From positions 1 to 64,000 of the forward strand of contig NZ_JAQMUE010000068.1 in NCBI RefSeq assembly GCF_028330985.1: a stretch of 64,000 nucleotides of DNA. The letters are read 5' to 3'. Origin of the DNA: Roseofilum reptotaenium CS-1145. Lineage in GTDB: Bacteria; Cyanobacteriota; Cyanobacteriia; Cyanobacteriales; Desertifilaceae. The notes beneath the pieces were generated by a model. It did no database searches. It had not been told where the DNA came from and was given only the letters and a program-made list of their open reading frames with translations. Position 1 is the stretch's first letter. Each line of letters opens with the position of its first letter. Below, piece by piece: positions 26,770 to 36,377 of this stretch. Made by a program: the position numbers and the translations under genes.

Positions 26770-29700
26770 GATTGGATGCGCGAATACCAAAGATACGAGC
26801 CAAATAATAGTAATCGCACTGCTCGGAAAACGTCCATTCTGCTTGACTGACGTAAAACGGGACGCGATCGCACTGAGATTCATCTGTCACAGTGGTTTTC
26901 GCATCAATATACAAATATTCTGCACCCTGTTCATCAAGAATCACAAAATCATAGGGCTGGCGCTGTTCAGTCTCTTGGTTAAGCCAAATGACGCGACTCT
27001 CACCAAAATTTTCAACCAACTGATGATACAAAAAATCTTCTCCCTCTCGGCCAATAGCAGCAATATCTTGTTTATAAGAATTAACATTACTAACTGGTAA
27101 ATATGGAATAGTAAGAACACTTAATTTTTTTGAAGATCGAACTGATTTGGGTTTAATAAACAGATGCATGACTGCTTCATAAACTCCCAATTCATGCAAG
27201 GCAAATATCAAGCTGGAATACTCTCCAAGTTCCACCGCATCTTGTAAAAGATTGACTGCCGATATTTTTTCTTTATTTTCGATTAACTCAGTTACTTCAT
27301 CTAACGTGACTTCATCTAAAGATATTTCTTTCACTAAAAGATTAAAACTCTCAAACTCCCGATCGGTCATTTCCTGTCTCACAACTTGAAATGCTTTGAA
27401 TTGCTGTGAATTTTGGGCAAAATCTTCTAGATCTTGCTCAGACACATCTGGGTTTTCTGCCAAACGACTTAATGCCGATAGTTTGTCCTGGTGATTGAGA
27501 ATTTTGAAGATGTCGGTACTGACTTCCGTATCACTCAATGTCTTCAGAAATAGACTAGCTCTATTACTATAAAAGTAAGGGAATATCCGATCGAGCAAAT
27601 CATCGGATTGATAATTAGACCATTCAATTAATGTAGTGATTACCCTGGTAAATTGAGAATCTCCAGTTTTATCTTCTCTCTCCCAAGTTTTTAGCGCTCC
27701 ATCAATATCTATGGCAATATCTTTAATCGTTTTGATCTCTTCTTCCTTATGAAATAGAGTTTCAGCATTAGGAAATCGCTTATCTAATAGAAAATCATTC
27801 CAATAGTCAGAAGTCAGCATTTCCAGTGCTTCTTTTAACTCTTCCGGAATATCCTCATCTTTCTTCAGCTCTTCCTTAAGCATAAATTTCCCACATTGAT
27901 TGGGAAGAAGAGAATAGTCTTGAAAGATTTTTTTATCTTGTTGATGAAGAAAACAAACAAACCGATCTAGCCATGAAATTACTCTATCTTGCTCCCAGTC
28001 AAAATATTTCACTAAGCTGTCCAAATTTTCCTGGTTTTCAATATCAACAGCAATAGAGCTAAAAATCCATTCATGAACTAGAGTCCATGAAAAACCTACC
28101 AAATTTTGTAAATAGGTTTTATCGGGAATTTCTCCAGGATAAAAATCACGGGAAAATTCCCAAATCTGATGTTTTGTAGAGGTTTCATTTTCTGAGGTAA
28201 GAAAATAGCTGATTAGATGATATATTGGGCGACTTAAGTTCCAATAATCTGAAGTGTCTTCTTTATTACTTGCCGCTTTAATACATGCATTAATTTCATC
28301 AGAAATATTTTTGACATCCTTGCGATCGATCTGATTTTCAAACCCTGTGATTCTGCGATCTAAGAGAATTTCTCGACAGGGTAAACTCAGCATTTCCATC
28401 ACATCTTTCAGTTCTTCTGGAATGCGATTGTCAATGTAGCATCCTTCCTTATTGATTAATCTACCCTTTTGATTGGGGAGAAGGCAATATTTTCTCAGCA
28501 ACTTTTCATGATGGTCTCTAACAAATTGAAGTACAGAGTTAAGCCATTCCAGAGTTCGATCGATATTCCAATCGAGATGTTCTGCCAGTGCCTCAACCGT
28601 TTTGAGTCTATGAATATCTTCTAGAAAATCTTCAAAAGTGTATTTAATATCCTCTGACAATTTCTGACCTAAAGCTGATTTTAGGATGTCGTGCCAATCT
28701 AGAATATATTCGGGTTGAGGTAAGTATTCGGGATAAAAATCAGAGGCTAACTGGGCAAAGTGTTGAACTTTTGCTCTACTTTTGTAGCTAGGTATTAGAG
28801 CCTCTTTGAGGATGATTCTGATTCCTGAAACCGTATCTACTAAGGTGGTATTACTGAGTAGAGTGACCAAATCATCTAAAATTTTAGAGTTATACCAAGG
28901 TTCGTCAATATTGTCGGGAATTTTAGCCGTATTTTTCAATTTTGCCAATAAGTGAACCTGATGCCAATTGGAACTGACTAAATGGAGTAACTCAGCATAA
29001 AGTAAGTTGGCTTGTTCTAAAAGCTCTTTATTTTGAGGGGTTTTGATGGGATTATCGGGATTGAGTAAGATACCGTCTCTGGGTTCGGTGGGATTGAATA
29101 AGGGACTATTGATGACGACGGGATAGGGAAAAGTTTCGGAACCAATTAGAGGAAATTCACAGAAAAGGGTTGGGATTTCATCGGGAATTTCTTGAATCGA
29201 ATAAACCTGATTGTCTCGTGGTTTGACTTCAACCGCAAGGGTAAGGGTTTGCTGGGAATTGGATAAGCAAGCGATGGTTTGTTGCTGTTGTGCGGAATTA
29301 GTCTTTTGTTGTACAATTGTCACAAGCAACAGGGTATCAATTTGATGACGCTCAAGAGTTTGATAGTGATAGGTTACATCTTGAGTTCGATCGGATACCG
29401 TGACAGAGGTAATGGTAGGGATAAAAGCGAGTGCATAGGCGATCGCGTGATGCAAGTCCTGAATACCTGCTTGAGCGACTTTAAAACCAGCTTCATCTAA
29501 TACATAACGAAAGCAAGTATCACAGGTTTGGTTGGGTTGATAGTTGTCTATGGGGGGATAAGAGCGATCGCTATCAATAGCTTCAAAGATCGAAAACGCA
29601 GCATCAACATTTTCAATCATTTCGTCTAAGTCAGTTGGACTTCTATCGAGAAGAATATTAAATGGCTTGTAAACACAGATTTGATCCTCCTGATTTTTCA

Positions 29701-30079
29701 GAACTCCACTGATTTTAACCTTCCGGGAAAGCAAATGAGTCGTCATGAAGCCTGTGCCAAATTTTCCTGTAGTTTTAGGCGTTTGGTTGTCTTCCCGTTT
29801 GCGCTCTTTACTGGAAACTTGTTCAATTAAGTAGGTAATATTTTCAATCGAGAAGGGATTGCCATTGTGCTTAAACTCCACATAGTCTTGAGTCAAGATA
29901 ATTTCAATCTTAACTTCCTCATGCGCTACATCTTTAGCATTTTGCAGTAATTCCCAAATCCATCGCCGTTTAGAAGATGCTCGATTAAAAAGCTGATCGA
30001 TTCCATCCAGAAGTTTGGTGGCGATAACTTTCTGATAGGCTTTTTTTCTAGCCTCTTCTGCCTGCTGTCGAATGCCCAT
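26729..30079 (-). CDS. GHKL (sacsin/Hsp90-like) ATPase fused to DUF3883 nuclease
   Basis: 1116 residues. The N-terminal ATPase has N-box RRWIWELLQNAKD (Glu43, Asn47, Asp50), the G1-like HNGNPFS (71-77) and lid GKFGTGFMTTHLL (105-117), the pattern of sacsin-type and defence-associated GHKL proteins. The middle (about 430-950) contains at least two divergent copies of a helical unit: DFYPxxxP...LLPNQxGxxxxKE...IPEELKxxxEML...LLDxR. The C-terminal about 130 residues fit DUF3883: GREGEDFLYHQLVENFGE, RQPYDFVIL and LYIDAKTT give a PD-(D/E)XK core. Proteins of this architecture are predicted effectors in phage defence or restriction (established association for DUF3883 and GHKL, inference here). No helicase or methylase partner is adjacent. 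It is not a Hsp90 chaperone. Confidence 0.85.
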   Translation of the reverse strand: MGIRQQAEEARKKAYQKVIATKLLDGIDQLFNRASSKRRWIWELLQNAKDVAHEEVKIEIILTQDYVEFKHNGNPFSIENITYLIEQVSSKERKREDNQTPKTTGKFGTGFMTTHLLSRKVKISGVLKNQEDQICVYKPFNILLDRSPTDLDEMIENVDAAFSIFEAIDSDRSYPPIDNYQPNQTCDTCFRYVLDEAGFKVAQAGIQDLHHAIAYALAFIPTITSVTVSDRTQDVTYHYQTLERHQIDTLLLVTIVQQKTNSAQQQQTIACLSNSQQTLTLAVEVKPRDNQVYSIQEIPDEIPTLFCEFPLIGSETFPYPVVINSPLFNPTEPRDGILLNPDNPIKTPQNKELLEQANLLYAELLHLVSSNWHQVHLLAKLKNTAKIPDNIDEPWYNSKILDDLVTLLSNTTLVDTVSGIRIILKEALIPSYKSRAKVQHFAQLASDFYPEYLPQPEYILDWHDILKSALGQKLSEDIKYTFEDFLEDIHRLKTVEALAEHLDWNIDRTLEWLNSVLQFVRDHHEKLLRKYCLLPNQKGRLINKEGCYIDNRIPEELKDVMEMLSLPCREILLDRRITGFENQIDRKDVKNISDEINACIKAASNKEDTSDYWNLSRPIYHLISYFLTSENETSTKHQIWEFSRDFYPGEIPDKTYLQNLVGFSWTLVHEWIFSSIAVDIENQENLDSLVKYFDWEQDRVISWLDRFVCFLHQQDKKIFQDYSLLPNQCGKFMLKEELKKDEDIPEELKEALEMLTSDYWNDFLLDKRFPNAETLFHKEEEIKTIKDIAIDIDGALKTWEREDKTGDSQFTRVITTLIEWSNYQSDDLLDRIFPYFYSNRASLFLKTLSDTEVSTDIFKILNHQDKLSALSRLAENPDVSEQDLEDFAQNSQQFKAFQVVRQEMTDREFESFNLLVKEISLDEVTLDEVTELIENKEKISAVNLLQDAVELGEYSSLIFALHELGVYEAVMHLFIKPKSVRSSKKLSVLTIPYLPVSNVNSYKQDIAAIGREGEDFLYHQLVENFGESRVIWLNQETEQRQPYDFVILDEQGAEYLYIDAKTTVTDESQCDRVPFYVSQAEWTFSEQCDYYYLARIFGIRASNPKIKFLQVVRLLQ

Positions 30080-30323
30080 GTTTTCCCTGATATGTGAGTT
30101 GTTTTTATTGTATCATACTCTAGCTTGACGGCGATCGCCCCCACCATCCCTCACCCATACTATTTCACCTTGAGTTTAGGATATAACTAGATTAAGTCAG
30201 TCATAGTGTAGGTTGGGTTGAGGAACGTTTCGGCCCAGTTCCAGATGAGGTTATAGTGAGTTAAACTGCTTCTAGGCTATAATTAATTACACAAAACAAT
30301 CACTCATTCAGCCTAAAAAAACT
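30080..30323. other. Intergenic region, no gene seen
   Basis: Contains a HIP1 octamer and the phrase TGTAGGTTGGGTTGAGGAACG, a dispersed cyanobacterial repeat also partly present near 9800. No coding or RNA signal is recognised. Confidence 0.5.
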
Positions 30324-30572
30324 ATGAGTTCAACGCCTGAATTACTGAACCGAATTACGCAAAATACCGGTCAATGTGGCGGTCGTCCCTGTATTCGAGG
30401 GATGTGAATTCGCGTCACCGATATTTTAGGAATGTTAGCAGAAAATGTTAGCGTTACTGAAATTTTAGAGGACTTTCCCGATCTAGAACGAGCCGATATT
30501 CAAGCTTGTTTGATCTTTGCTGCACGACGTACTGATTTTCCGAGACTAACCGCAACTTGCGAGAATTGTTGA
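30324..30572 (+). pseudogene. DUF433 antitoxin, nonsense mutant
   Basis: The frame reads MSSTPELLNRITQNTGQCGG, then RPCIRGM, then a TGA at codon 28 (30405-30407). It continues as IRVTDILGMLAENVSVTEIL and DIQACLIFAARRTDFPRL. DUF433 proteins usually read '..GKPCIRGMRIRVYDIL', so the TGA most likely replaces an Arg codon (CGA to TGA). The 3' end is joined by deletion to a DUF5615 toxin remnant. Confidence 0.85.
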
Positions 30573-30646
30573 CGGCGACTTTACCTGATGCGTTAGAGCA
30601 ATTGTGCCAAGGAGAAATAATTGTGGAAATTATGAATATTGCTTAA
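30548..30646 (+). pseudogene. DUF5615 toxin C-terminal remnant
   Basis: Starting inside the DUF433 remnant and in another frame, NRNLRELLTATLPDALEQL leads to CQGEIIVEIMNIA and a TAA. This is the C-terminal 30 residues of DUF5615 PIN-like toxins ('..GNTSN..L..IL..TL..ALE.L..GE.LVEI'), the usual partner of DUF433. The catalytic part is deleted, so the whole module is dead. Confidence 0.75.
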
Positions 30647-30761
30647 AATGACCGATCGACAAAAATTGATGAAATTTTTGCAGATGTTCGCGATCGCACT
30701 ACTACACCCGAAAAACCTTGCTGGTTATGAGCATAAAATTCCTCTACTCCTGTCTAAGATC

Positions 30762-32006
30762 TTAATCACAAGGATGCAATCGACTCACTCCTCTCCTAAT
30801 GCGTAGCCATTCATTTGCTAATCTGGTTTCCCCTGGTTGAATTTGGCGATCGCCAAATTCTGGATTCCGAAGATAAAATATCGCATCAGCAACCCGATCT
30901 AAATCCTTGCTTGATAAGTTAACTCCATTACGAGATACACTATCATAATTGGCAAGGCCTGCTGAATTAGCCAGTGCTGAATTAGCCAGTCCACTCTCAC
31001 AGTTATGATTGTGAGGGATTAGAAGCGCTTGCATCACACTTTGAATGGCATTCCATTCTCTGACATACTCTGTTTCATCCGGCCGAATTTTGCGCTCTGA
31101 CAGTTGGGGATTGACACTATAGAAAAAACGATCTGTCCACAAATCGATCGCTTCTGGCGAGATCGGGTTTCGAGCATCACTGATATATCCAGTTTCTCGT
31201 AGAAATATACGTAAATCCACAAAAAATGAACTGCGATCGTCATGGAGATAAACTTGCTGTATCCGTTGCCAGCCATCTTCTGCTTCTTCGAGTAAATGTT
31301 TTGTTGCTAAATAGGCAGCCAAAATTCCCCGAACATTAGATGGCTCATCTCCATATGTTTCCTTTCGGGTTTGATAAGATTCCCAGAGTTGAGTGACAGA
31401 GCTATCAATCTCTTCAGGAAAACGAGTTGTTACCTCTCTCAAACTGTCTTGATGATATTGCCAAATCCGTGGAGGAAAAGCAGAATCAGCATAAGAGGTA
31501 AATGCATAAGCAAAACGAGAATCACGGCTGTAAAATTCTATGATGCCATCATCATCTAAATCTTTAAGGCTAGGTATAGCGACTCCATCTCCCCAGTCAT
31601 GGGTCATGTAAGTATAGTTTTGAGATGCTCGATCGTAGCGGTAGATGAAGGAATAGAAACAACAGTGAGCGCCACCGGTAAAGAAAGTCAGGACTATTTC
31701 AGGTTCTGAATCTCCATCCAAATCTTGAACCCAAGAGGAAGGATCGTTTTCTCTAAAGTAGGGGCGATCGAATTCTTTACTTCGGGTAGGGATAGGCTGA
31801 TTTAAGATGATTTTACCGTCTCGAATAAGTTTTAAGCGTAAATTTAAAACTCGAAAATCATCTTCCTTTTGGTCATAGGAAACTTCGGCTTGCACATGAC
31901 GAAATTCCGCCCTCTCAATCACAGCATGTACTTTCTCTGGAGTTAACACGAATAAAGAACTCATTACAGCAGAAATTCCACAGGTTAATAAGGAGGGTAT
32001 TTTCAT
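30762..32006 (-). CDS. Secreted hypothetical protein with VCBS-like loop
   Basis: 414 residues with a Sec signal peptide (MKIPSLLTCGISAVMSSLFVLTP, cleavage near residue 28). A strand-rich N-half contains WVQDLDGDSEPEIVLTFFTG, DLDDDGIIEFY and GAHCC, which resemble FG-GAP/VCBS calcium loops. The C-half (about 240-410) has NPEFGDRQIQPGETRLANEW, repeated earlier as NPQLSERKIRPDETEYVREW, so it contains two copies of a small helical unit separated by a 12-bp tandem (GAATTAGCCAGT). Similar proteins are known from cyanobacteria without function. Likely periplasmic. Confidence 0.8.
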   Translation of the reverse strand: MKIPSLLTCGISAVMSSLFVLTPEKVHAVIERAEFRHVQAEVSYDQKEDDFRVLNLRLKLIRDGKIILNQPIPTRSKEFDRPYFRENDPSSWVQDLDGDSEPEIVLTFFTGGAHCCFYSFIYRYDRASQNYTYMTHDWGDGVAIPSLKDLDDDGIIEFYSRDSRFAYAFTSYADSAFPPRIWQYHQDSLREVTTRFPEEIDSSVTQLWESYQTRKETYGDEPSNVRGILAAYLATKHLLEEAEDGWQRIQQVYLHDDRSSFFVDLRIFLRETGYISDARNPISPEAIDLWTDRFFYSVNPQLSERKIRPDETEYVREWNAIQSVMQALLIPHNHNCESGLANSALANSAGLANYDSVSRNGVNLSSKDLDRVADAIFYLRNPEFGDRQIQPGETRLANEWLRIRRGVSRLHPCD

Positions 32007-32149
32007 CTTAGGTTTAAATTATCATTACAAGCTTAATTATTACAAGCTTACTCTAGCTCATGGTAGAGTGTGTCAATTATATCATTGAGCAGACAGAGCT
32101 GCAAGCAGCGATCGCCATGACCAGTCTTAAAACGGACTAAATCTAAACG

Positions 32150-32812
32150 TTATGTAGACTGGCTCTCCAAAATTACTCTAATTCTCTCCCGAAACAACCG
32201 CACCGCAGACCGTTGTCCAACCACTTTACTCTGCTCGATAAAACCGGGGATTTCATCCAAAGGTAAAAATGGGAAAGCCAGACTTTTATCCGACCGTTGA
32301 TATTCTCCCTCAACCAGTTGATAAACTTGCACAGTTTCCTTCGTGTATCTCCACAGTTCCGGAACCCCCAATGCTGCATAAATCGTAAATTTCTTCAGGG
32401 ATGAGCGAGTGTAATCTGACTCAATTGCTAAATCTGGAGGCGGATCGTTAGGCAGTTTAATGATTTTATCTCTAACTACAGCTTCATTCTGAATATAAAA
32501 GCAAGTATCTGGCTCAATAGCACGGCTTAAATCTTCTCGTTCTAAGAGCAATGCACCGACATCCATCACCTCAATTTCTAATTCATCGGCGATAGTATCA
32601 ATAAAACGTGCGATTAGTCGATTAGGGACTTCATGCTGTTGTAATGGCATCCTCAGTTCTAACACTCCTTTATCATAAGCAATTCTCCACGCCCGATCCT
32701 CGCCAACATCTGCTATGATTGCCTGATATGTTGACCAGCTTACATTGCGCAAAATGATGCAATTTTCTGGGGGAACTTGCTGTGGTTTAGGAGCTAATGT
32801 TGGGATTTGCAT
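32150..32812 (-). CDS. Uma2-family putative endonuclease
   Basis: 220 residues. Family blocks include NCIILRNVSWSTYQAIIADV, LELRMPLQQHE, IEPDTCFYIQNEA and PPPDLAIESDYTRSSLKKFTIY, then ALGVPELWRYTKETVQVYQL. The PD...E/D..xK positions fall in EPDTCF, LAIESD and LWRYTKE. Role unknown. It is the tandem paralogue of the next gene, sharing about two thirds of its residues by eye. Confidence 0.88.
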   Translation of the reverse strand: MQIPTLAPKPQQVPPENCIILRNVSWSTYQAIIADVGEDRAWRIAYDKGVLELRMPLQQHEVPNRLIARFIDTIADELEIEVMDVGALLLEREDLSRAIEPDTCFYIQNEAVVRDKIIKLPNDPPPDLAIESDYTRSSLKKFTIYAALGVPELWRYTKETVQVYQLVEGEYQRSDKSLAFPFLPLDEIPGFIEQSKVVGQRSAVRLFRERIRVILESQST

Positions 32813-32885
32813 CCGCAGTATCCTTGGGCATTTGATTCAGTGTAACTTTTTTGAAGCATAAGAGCAATAGAGGTCTTGCGATTGC

Positions 32886-33533
32886 TTAATCGAGAATTTC
32901 TCTAATTCTTTCCCGAAACAACCGCACCGCAGATCGTTGTCCAACCGCTTTACTCTGCTTGATAAAACCGGGTATTTCATCCACCGGTAAAAACGGGAAA
33001 GCTAGACTTTTATCCGACTTTTGATATTCTCCATCAACCCGTTGATAAACTTCCAGAGTTTCCTTCGTATATCTCCATAGTTCCGGCACTCCCAGCGCTG
33101 CATAAATGGATGCTTTATCGATCGAGGAATGGGTATAGTCAGACTCGACTGCTAAATCTGGGGGTGGAACTTCAGTTAGATTAATACTTCTGCCTCTGAC
33201 TAGAGCTTCATTCTGAATATAGAAACAAGTATCGGGTTCAATAAAACGACTTAAATCTTCTCGCTTCAAACTTAAAGATCCCAAGCTTCTCAATTCAATT
33301 CCTAACTCATCGACTAACGCTTCTACAAAGCTCTCAATCAGTCTTTTGGGTTCTTCATTTTCTTCTAAAGGCATCCTGATTTCTAACACTCCTTGATCAT
33401 AAGCAAATCGACAAGCACGATTTTCTCCGACTTCCGCCAGCAAGGTGGTAAATGTTAACCAGCTTACTCCAGTTAAAATGATTCTTCCTCCTGGGATGAC
33501 TGGCTGTTGTGTGGGAGCAGATTTTGTAGTCAC
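32886..33533 (-). CDS. Uma2-family putative endonuclease (tandem paralogue)
   Basis: 215 residues with the same architecture as the preceding entry: GVSWLTFTTLLAEVGENRAC, LEIRMPLEENEEPKR, FIEPDTCFYIQNEALVRGR, PPPDLAVESDYTHSSIDKAS and LGVPELWRYTKETLEVYQ. The shared C-termini (SAVRLFRERIR.IL) show a recent tandem duplication. The intergenic gap is 73 bp; they may be cotranscribed. Confidence 0.88.
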   Translation of the reverse strand: MTTKSAPTQQPVIPGGRIILTGVSWLTFTTLLAEVGENRACRFAYDQGVLEIRMPLEENEEPKRLIESFVEALVDELGIELRSLGSLSLKREDLSRFIEPDTCFYIQNEALVRGRSINLTEVPPPDLAVESDYTHSSIDKASIYAALGVPELWRYTKETLEVYQRVDGEYQKSDKSLAFPFLPVDEIPGFIKQSKAVGQRSAVRLFRERIREILD

Positions 33534-33908
33534 TATCTTATACTGCCTCAGTATAGGAATAAATATTATAACATTTCTTCAGTGAATAAAGTGGAGACCG
33601 ATCCCCTTAAATCTCCCTTTTCAAGGGGGACTTTTACTGGGCTTAACTTTTGCATAATCGATTAGCAATTGTTGCCTTCAACCCAACCGACGGGAAAGGG
33701 GTGAAGGTAGCTCTGTAGCTCCTGTATAACCTTTCTCTATTGCATGAGGTATAGCCCTCACCCCCAACCCCCTATCCCATTTAATTTTTAATTTTTTCGG
33801 CTGTCGCCGACATGAAAATTTTTAATTTTTAATTGATTATGGGGTATTCTAAGTGACGATCGCCATAACCGATCGCGGCAACACTAATCACTGAATGAGA
33901 GGAAATTC
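33534..33908. other. Repeat-rich intergenic region before malic enzyme
   Basis: Holds CCCCTTAAATCTCCCTTTTCAAGGGGG-type inverted arms near 33602-33631 and TTTTTAATTTTT blocks flanking TTCGGCTGTCGCCGACATGAA at 33796-33816, the same element as at 20611-20630. No gene is seen. Confidence 0.6.
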
Positions 33909-35318
33909 ATGACTGAGCCATCTCACACCACTAAATTGAATCCTAGCTCTAGTTTTAGCGTCAAAATTCGGGTTAAACTCCGAAATCGTGCCGGAGCTTT
34001 AGCTAAGGTAACTGGGGCGATCGCATCTATTGGAGGGAGTTTAGGGGAAATTAATCTTTTGGAACGCACCCTTGATTTTACGCTGCGGGAAATTACGGTT
34101 GATGCTGGCTCTACGGAACAAGCAGAGGAGATTGTCCAAGGGATTAAAGCCATACCGAATGTTGAAGTCCTGGATGTGTCGGATAAAACGTTCGATCTGC
34201 ATAAAGGTGGGAAGATTACCATTGATAGCAAAATAGCCATTAAAGGTCAGTCTGACTTGGCTATGGCTTATACTCCTGGAGTCGGTCGGATCTGTAAGGC
34301 GATCGCCGAAAATCCAGAAAAAGCCTTTGATTTAACCATTAAAAGTAATACGGTTGCCATTGTCACTGATGGTAGTGCTGTCCTAGGATTGGGAAATCTG
34401 GGCCCCTTAGGTGCGCTGCCGGTGATGGAAGGAAAAGCCATGCTGTTTAAGGATTTTGGTGGACTCGATGCCTTTCCGGTTTGTCTGGATACCCAAGATA
34501 CCCAAGAGATTATTGAAACGGTAAAACGGATGGCTCCTGTATTTGGTGGAGTGAATTTGGAAGATATTAGCGCTCCCCGATGCTTTGAAATTGAGCGTCG
34601 TTTGAAAGAAGAGTTGGATATTCCCATTTTCCACGATGACCAACATGGAACGGCAATCGTCACTCAAGCGGCGCTCTATAATGCCCTGAAATGGGTGAAA
34701 AAGAGCCTGGGAGAGGTGCGAATTGCGATCAATGGGGCCGGAGCGGCTGGGGTGGCGATCGCCCATCTATTGCAAGAAGCAGGAGCCAAAACCATCATCA
34801 TGTGTGACTCGAAGGGCATTGTGTCTACCGAACGGTCAGATTTGAACGCGGCTAAACAGGAGTTTGCCGTGGCGGAGTCGGGATCTTTAGCCGATGCCAT
34901 GAAAAATACCGATGTGTTTATTGGGGTGAGTGTACCAGGGGTGCTGACCCCAGGAATGGTAAGTACGATGGCTAAAGATGCGATCGTGTTTGCCATGGCT
35001 AACCCCATTCCGGAAATTCAACCAGAGTTAGTCACAGATCGCGTAGCAGTTATGGCTACCGGACGCAGTGACTATCCGAATCAAATCAATAATGTCTTAG
35101 CCTTCCCTGGGGTCTTCCGAGGTGCTTTAGATTGCCGCGCCCGCAGTATTACTCGCAAAATGTGCATTGAAGCAGCAGGGGCGATCGCCTCTTTAGTCAG
35201 TCCCATTGAGCTGAGTCCCCATCATATCATTCCTTCTGTATTCGATTCTCGCGTTGCTACTGCCGTATCTGCTGCGGTGCAACAAGCAGCCCGGGCCGAA
35301 GGTATTGCCCAGTGTTAA
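33909..35318 (+). CDS. NAD(P)-dependent malic enzyme with N-terminal ACT domain
   Basis: Oxidatively decarboxylates malate to pyruvate in the cytosol. An ACT regulatory domain is at about residues 18-95 (KIRVKLRNRAGALAKVTGAI). The catalytic part has AMAYTPGVGRICKAI (Tyr of the active site), LGNLGPLGALPVMEGKAMLFKDFGG (Lys), IFHDDQHGTAIV (metal-binding Asp pair), the dinucleotide motif AINGAGAAGVAIAHLL, and FAMANPIPEIQPEL. Its 469 residues are standard for the ACT-fused bacterial class; an amino-acid effector is likely but cannot be named. Start ATG follows AGAGGAAATTC, a good ribosome binding site. Confidence 0.94.
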   Translation: MTEPSHTTKLNPSSSFSVKIRVKLRNRAGALAKVTGAIASIGGSLGEINLLERTLDFTLREITVDAGSTEQAEEIVQGIKAIPNVEVLDVSDKTFDLHKGGKITIDSKIAIKGQSDLAMAYTPGVGRICKAIAENPEKAFDLTIKSNTVAIVTDGSAVLGLGNLGPLGALPVMEGKAMLFKDFGGLDAFPVCLDTQDTQEIIETVKRMAPVFGGVNLEDISAPRCFEIERRLKEELDIPIFHDDQHGTAIVTQAALYNALKWVKKSLGEVRIAINGAGAAGVAIAHLLQEAGAKTIIMCDSKGIVSTERSDLNAAKQEFAVAESGSLADAMKNTDVFIGVSVPGVLTPGMVSTMAKDAIVFAMANPIPEIQPELVTDRVAVMATGRSDYPNQINNVLAFPGVFRGALDCRARSITRKMCIEAAGAIASLVSPIELSPHHIIPSVFDSRVATAVSAAVQQAARAEGIAQC

Positions 35319-35323
35319 AACAG

Positions 35324-35363
35324 GATGGGGGATAGGGGGATAGGGGGATAGGGGGATGGGGGA
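35324..35363. repeat. STRR octamer GGGGGATA array
   Basis: Three head-to-tail GGGGGATA units with flanking GGGGGAT partial units directly after the malic enzyme stop. Confidence 0.8.
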
Positions 35364-35446
35364 ATATACAACGATCTCCCCTTCTCCTGCTAACCCTACC
35401 TATCCCTTGAATGAATTACCCGAACTTGATGTAACCCCCAATAACT

Positions 35447-35821
35447 ATGAAAACTGTTTCCTATTGGATCGGTGCTAGTGTTAGCACTCTTATTCTTGGA
35501 TCTCCCTTCGTCGCTTGGGCAGGGCCAACGCTATACTACGAAAAATTATGGTTAGATCTGTCAGTTTCGGCTTGTTTGCAGAGAGCAGAAGAGGCGATCG
35601 CCTCTACCGAGGTTCCGGTGTTAAATGTCAATGACACTCGCGTGTTAGCCGTCAGTCCTACTGTCTCGGTGGCGATCGACTGCGAGGCGATCGACACTAA
35701 AACCCGCAGTATCATTATGGTCAGTAGCGATGGCAATGAACCCATGACAGCCATTAATTTAACCCAAACCTTGAAAGAAGCCATGAGCGACATCAATCAT
35801 AAAAATCCAGATGTAAACTAA
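35447..35821 (+). CDS. Small secreted hypothetical protein
   Basis: 124 residues with a Sec signal (MKTVSYWIGASVSTLILGSPFVAWA, cleavage after AWA) and a mature part with LWLDLSVSACLQRAEEAIAS and VSPTVSVAIDCEAID, two cysteines that could pair. Similar small periplasmic proteins occur across cyanobacteria without assigned function. The 3' end overlaps the convergent Uma2 gene by 29 bp. Confidence 0.75.
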   Translation: MKTVSYWIGASVSTLILGSPFVAWAGPTLYYEKLWLDLSVSACLQRAEEAIASTEVPVLNVNDTRVLAVSPTVSVAIDCEAIDTKTRSIIMVSSDGNEPMTAINLTQTLKEAMSDINHKNPDVN

Positions 35822-36377
35822 ATCCAGGTAATATGGATTCGCCAGATAACTCTGTAGGCAAACTTCGCACTTCTACCTCTTTTTGTGGCCGATAAATTTC
35901 CACTTGTTGCTGTTGGGGATTAATCAACCATGCCAATTGTACCCCCGCATCCATATATTCCCTCATTTTGGCACGCAACTGGTCTAAACTATCCGTTGCC
36001 GACCTTAATTCGATCGCAAAATCGGGCGCAATGGGTGGAAATTTGCGTCGTTGTTCGGGAGTTAAAGCTAAATAGCGTTCCCGGCGAATCCAAGCAGCAT
36101 CTGGAGAACGATCCGCACCATTGGGTAGCTTAAATATAGTCGAGGAACTGAAGGTATAACCCAGGTCAGTTTGTCCATTCCAAATTCCCAAATCAGTGAT
36201 TAAATCTGCTTCTCGTTTTCCACTATCGCCTCCTACGAGTGGCATAATCAATAATTCTCCTTGTGCCGTTCGTTCAAAGCTCAATTCGCGGTTATCTTGG
36301 CATAAGTGATAAAATTGCTCATCACTGAGATTAACAGTATCTAAATTTAATGTCAAAAGATTTTCAGTTAACTGCAT
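35793..36377 (-). CDS. Uma2-family putative endonuclease, third gene of Xis operon
   Basis: 194 residues with the Uma2 pattern: RSPDAAWIRRERYLAL (Asp), DFAIELRSATDSLDQLRAKM (ExR), and AKMREYMDAGVQLAWLINPQQQQVEIYRP. Its start lies inside the last codons of xisI (14-bp overlap), so it is translated from the xisH-xisI transcript. Function is unknown; the association with the XisH nuclease fold is worth noting. Confidence 0.88.
   Translation of the reverse strand: MQLTENLLTLNLDTVNLSDEQFYHLCQDNRELSFERTAQGELLIMPLVGGDSGKREADLITDLGIWNGQTDLGYTFSSSTIFKLPNGADRSPDAAWIRRERYLALTPEQRRKFPPIAPDFAIELRSATDSLDQLRAKMREYMDAGVQLAWLINPQQQQVEIYRPQKEVEVRSLPTELSGESILPGFSLHLDFYD

Noticed and set aside
26729-30079. Assignment of the GHKL protein to Hsp90 (HtpG)
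   Set aside because: The G1 motif is HNGNPF instead of DxGxG, the middle domain is unlike HtpG, and a DUF3883 nuclease end is present.
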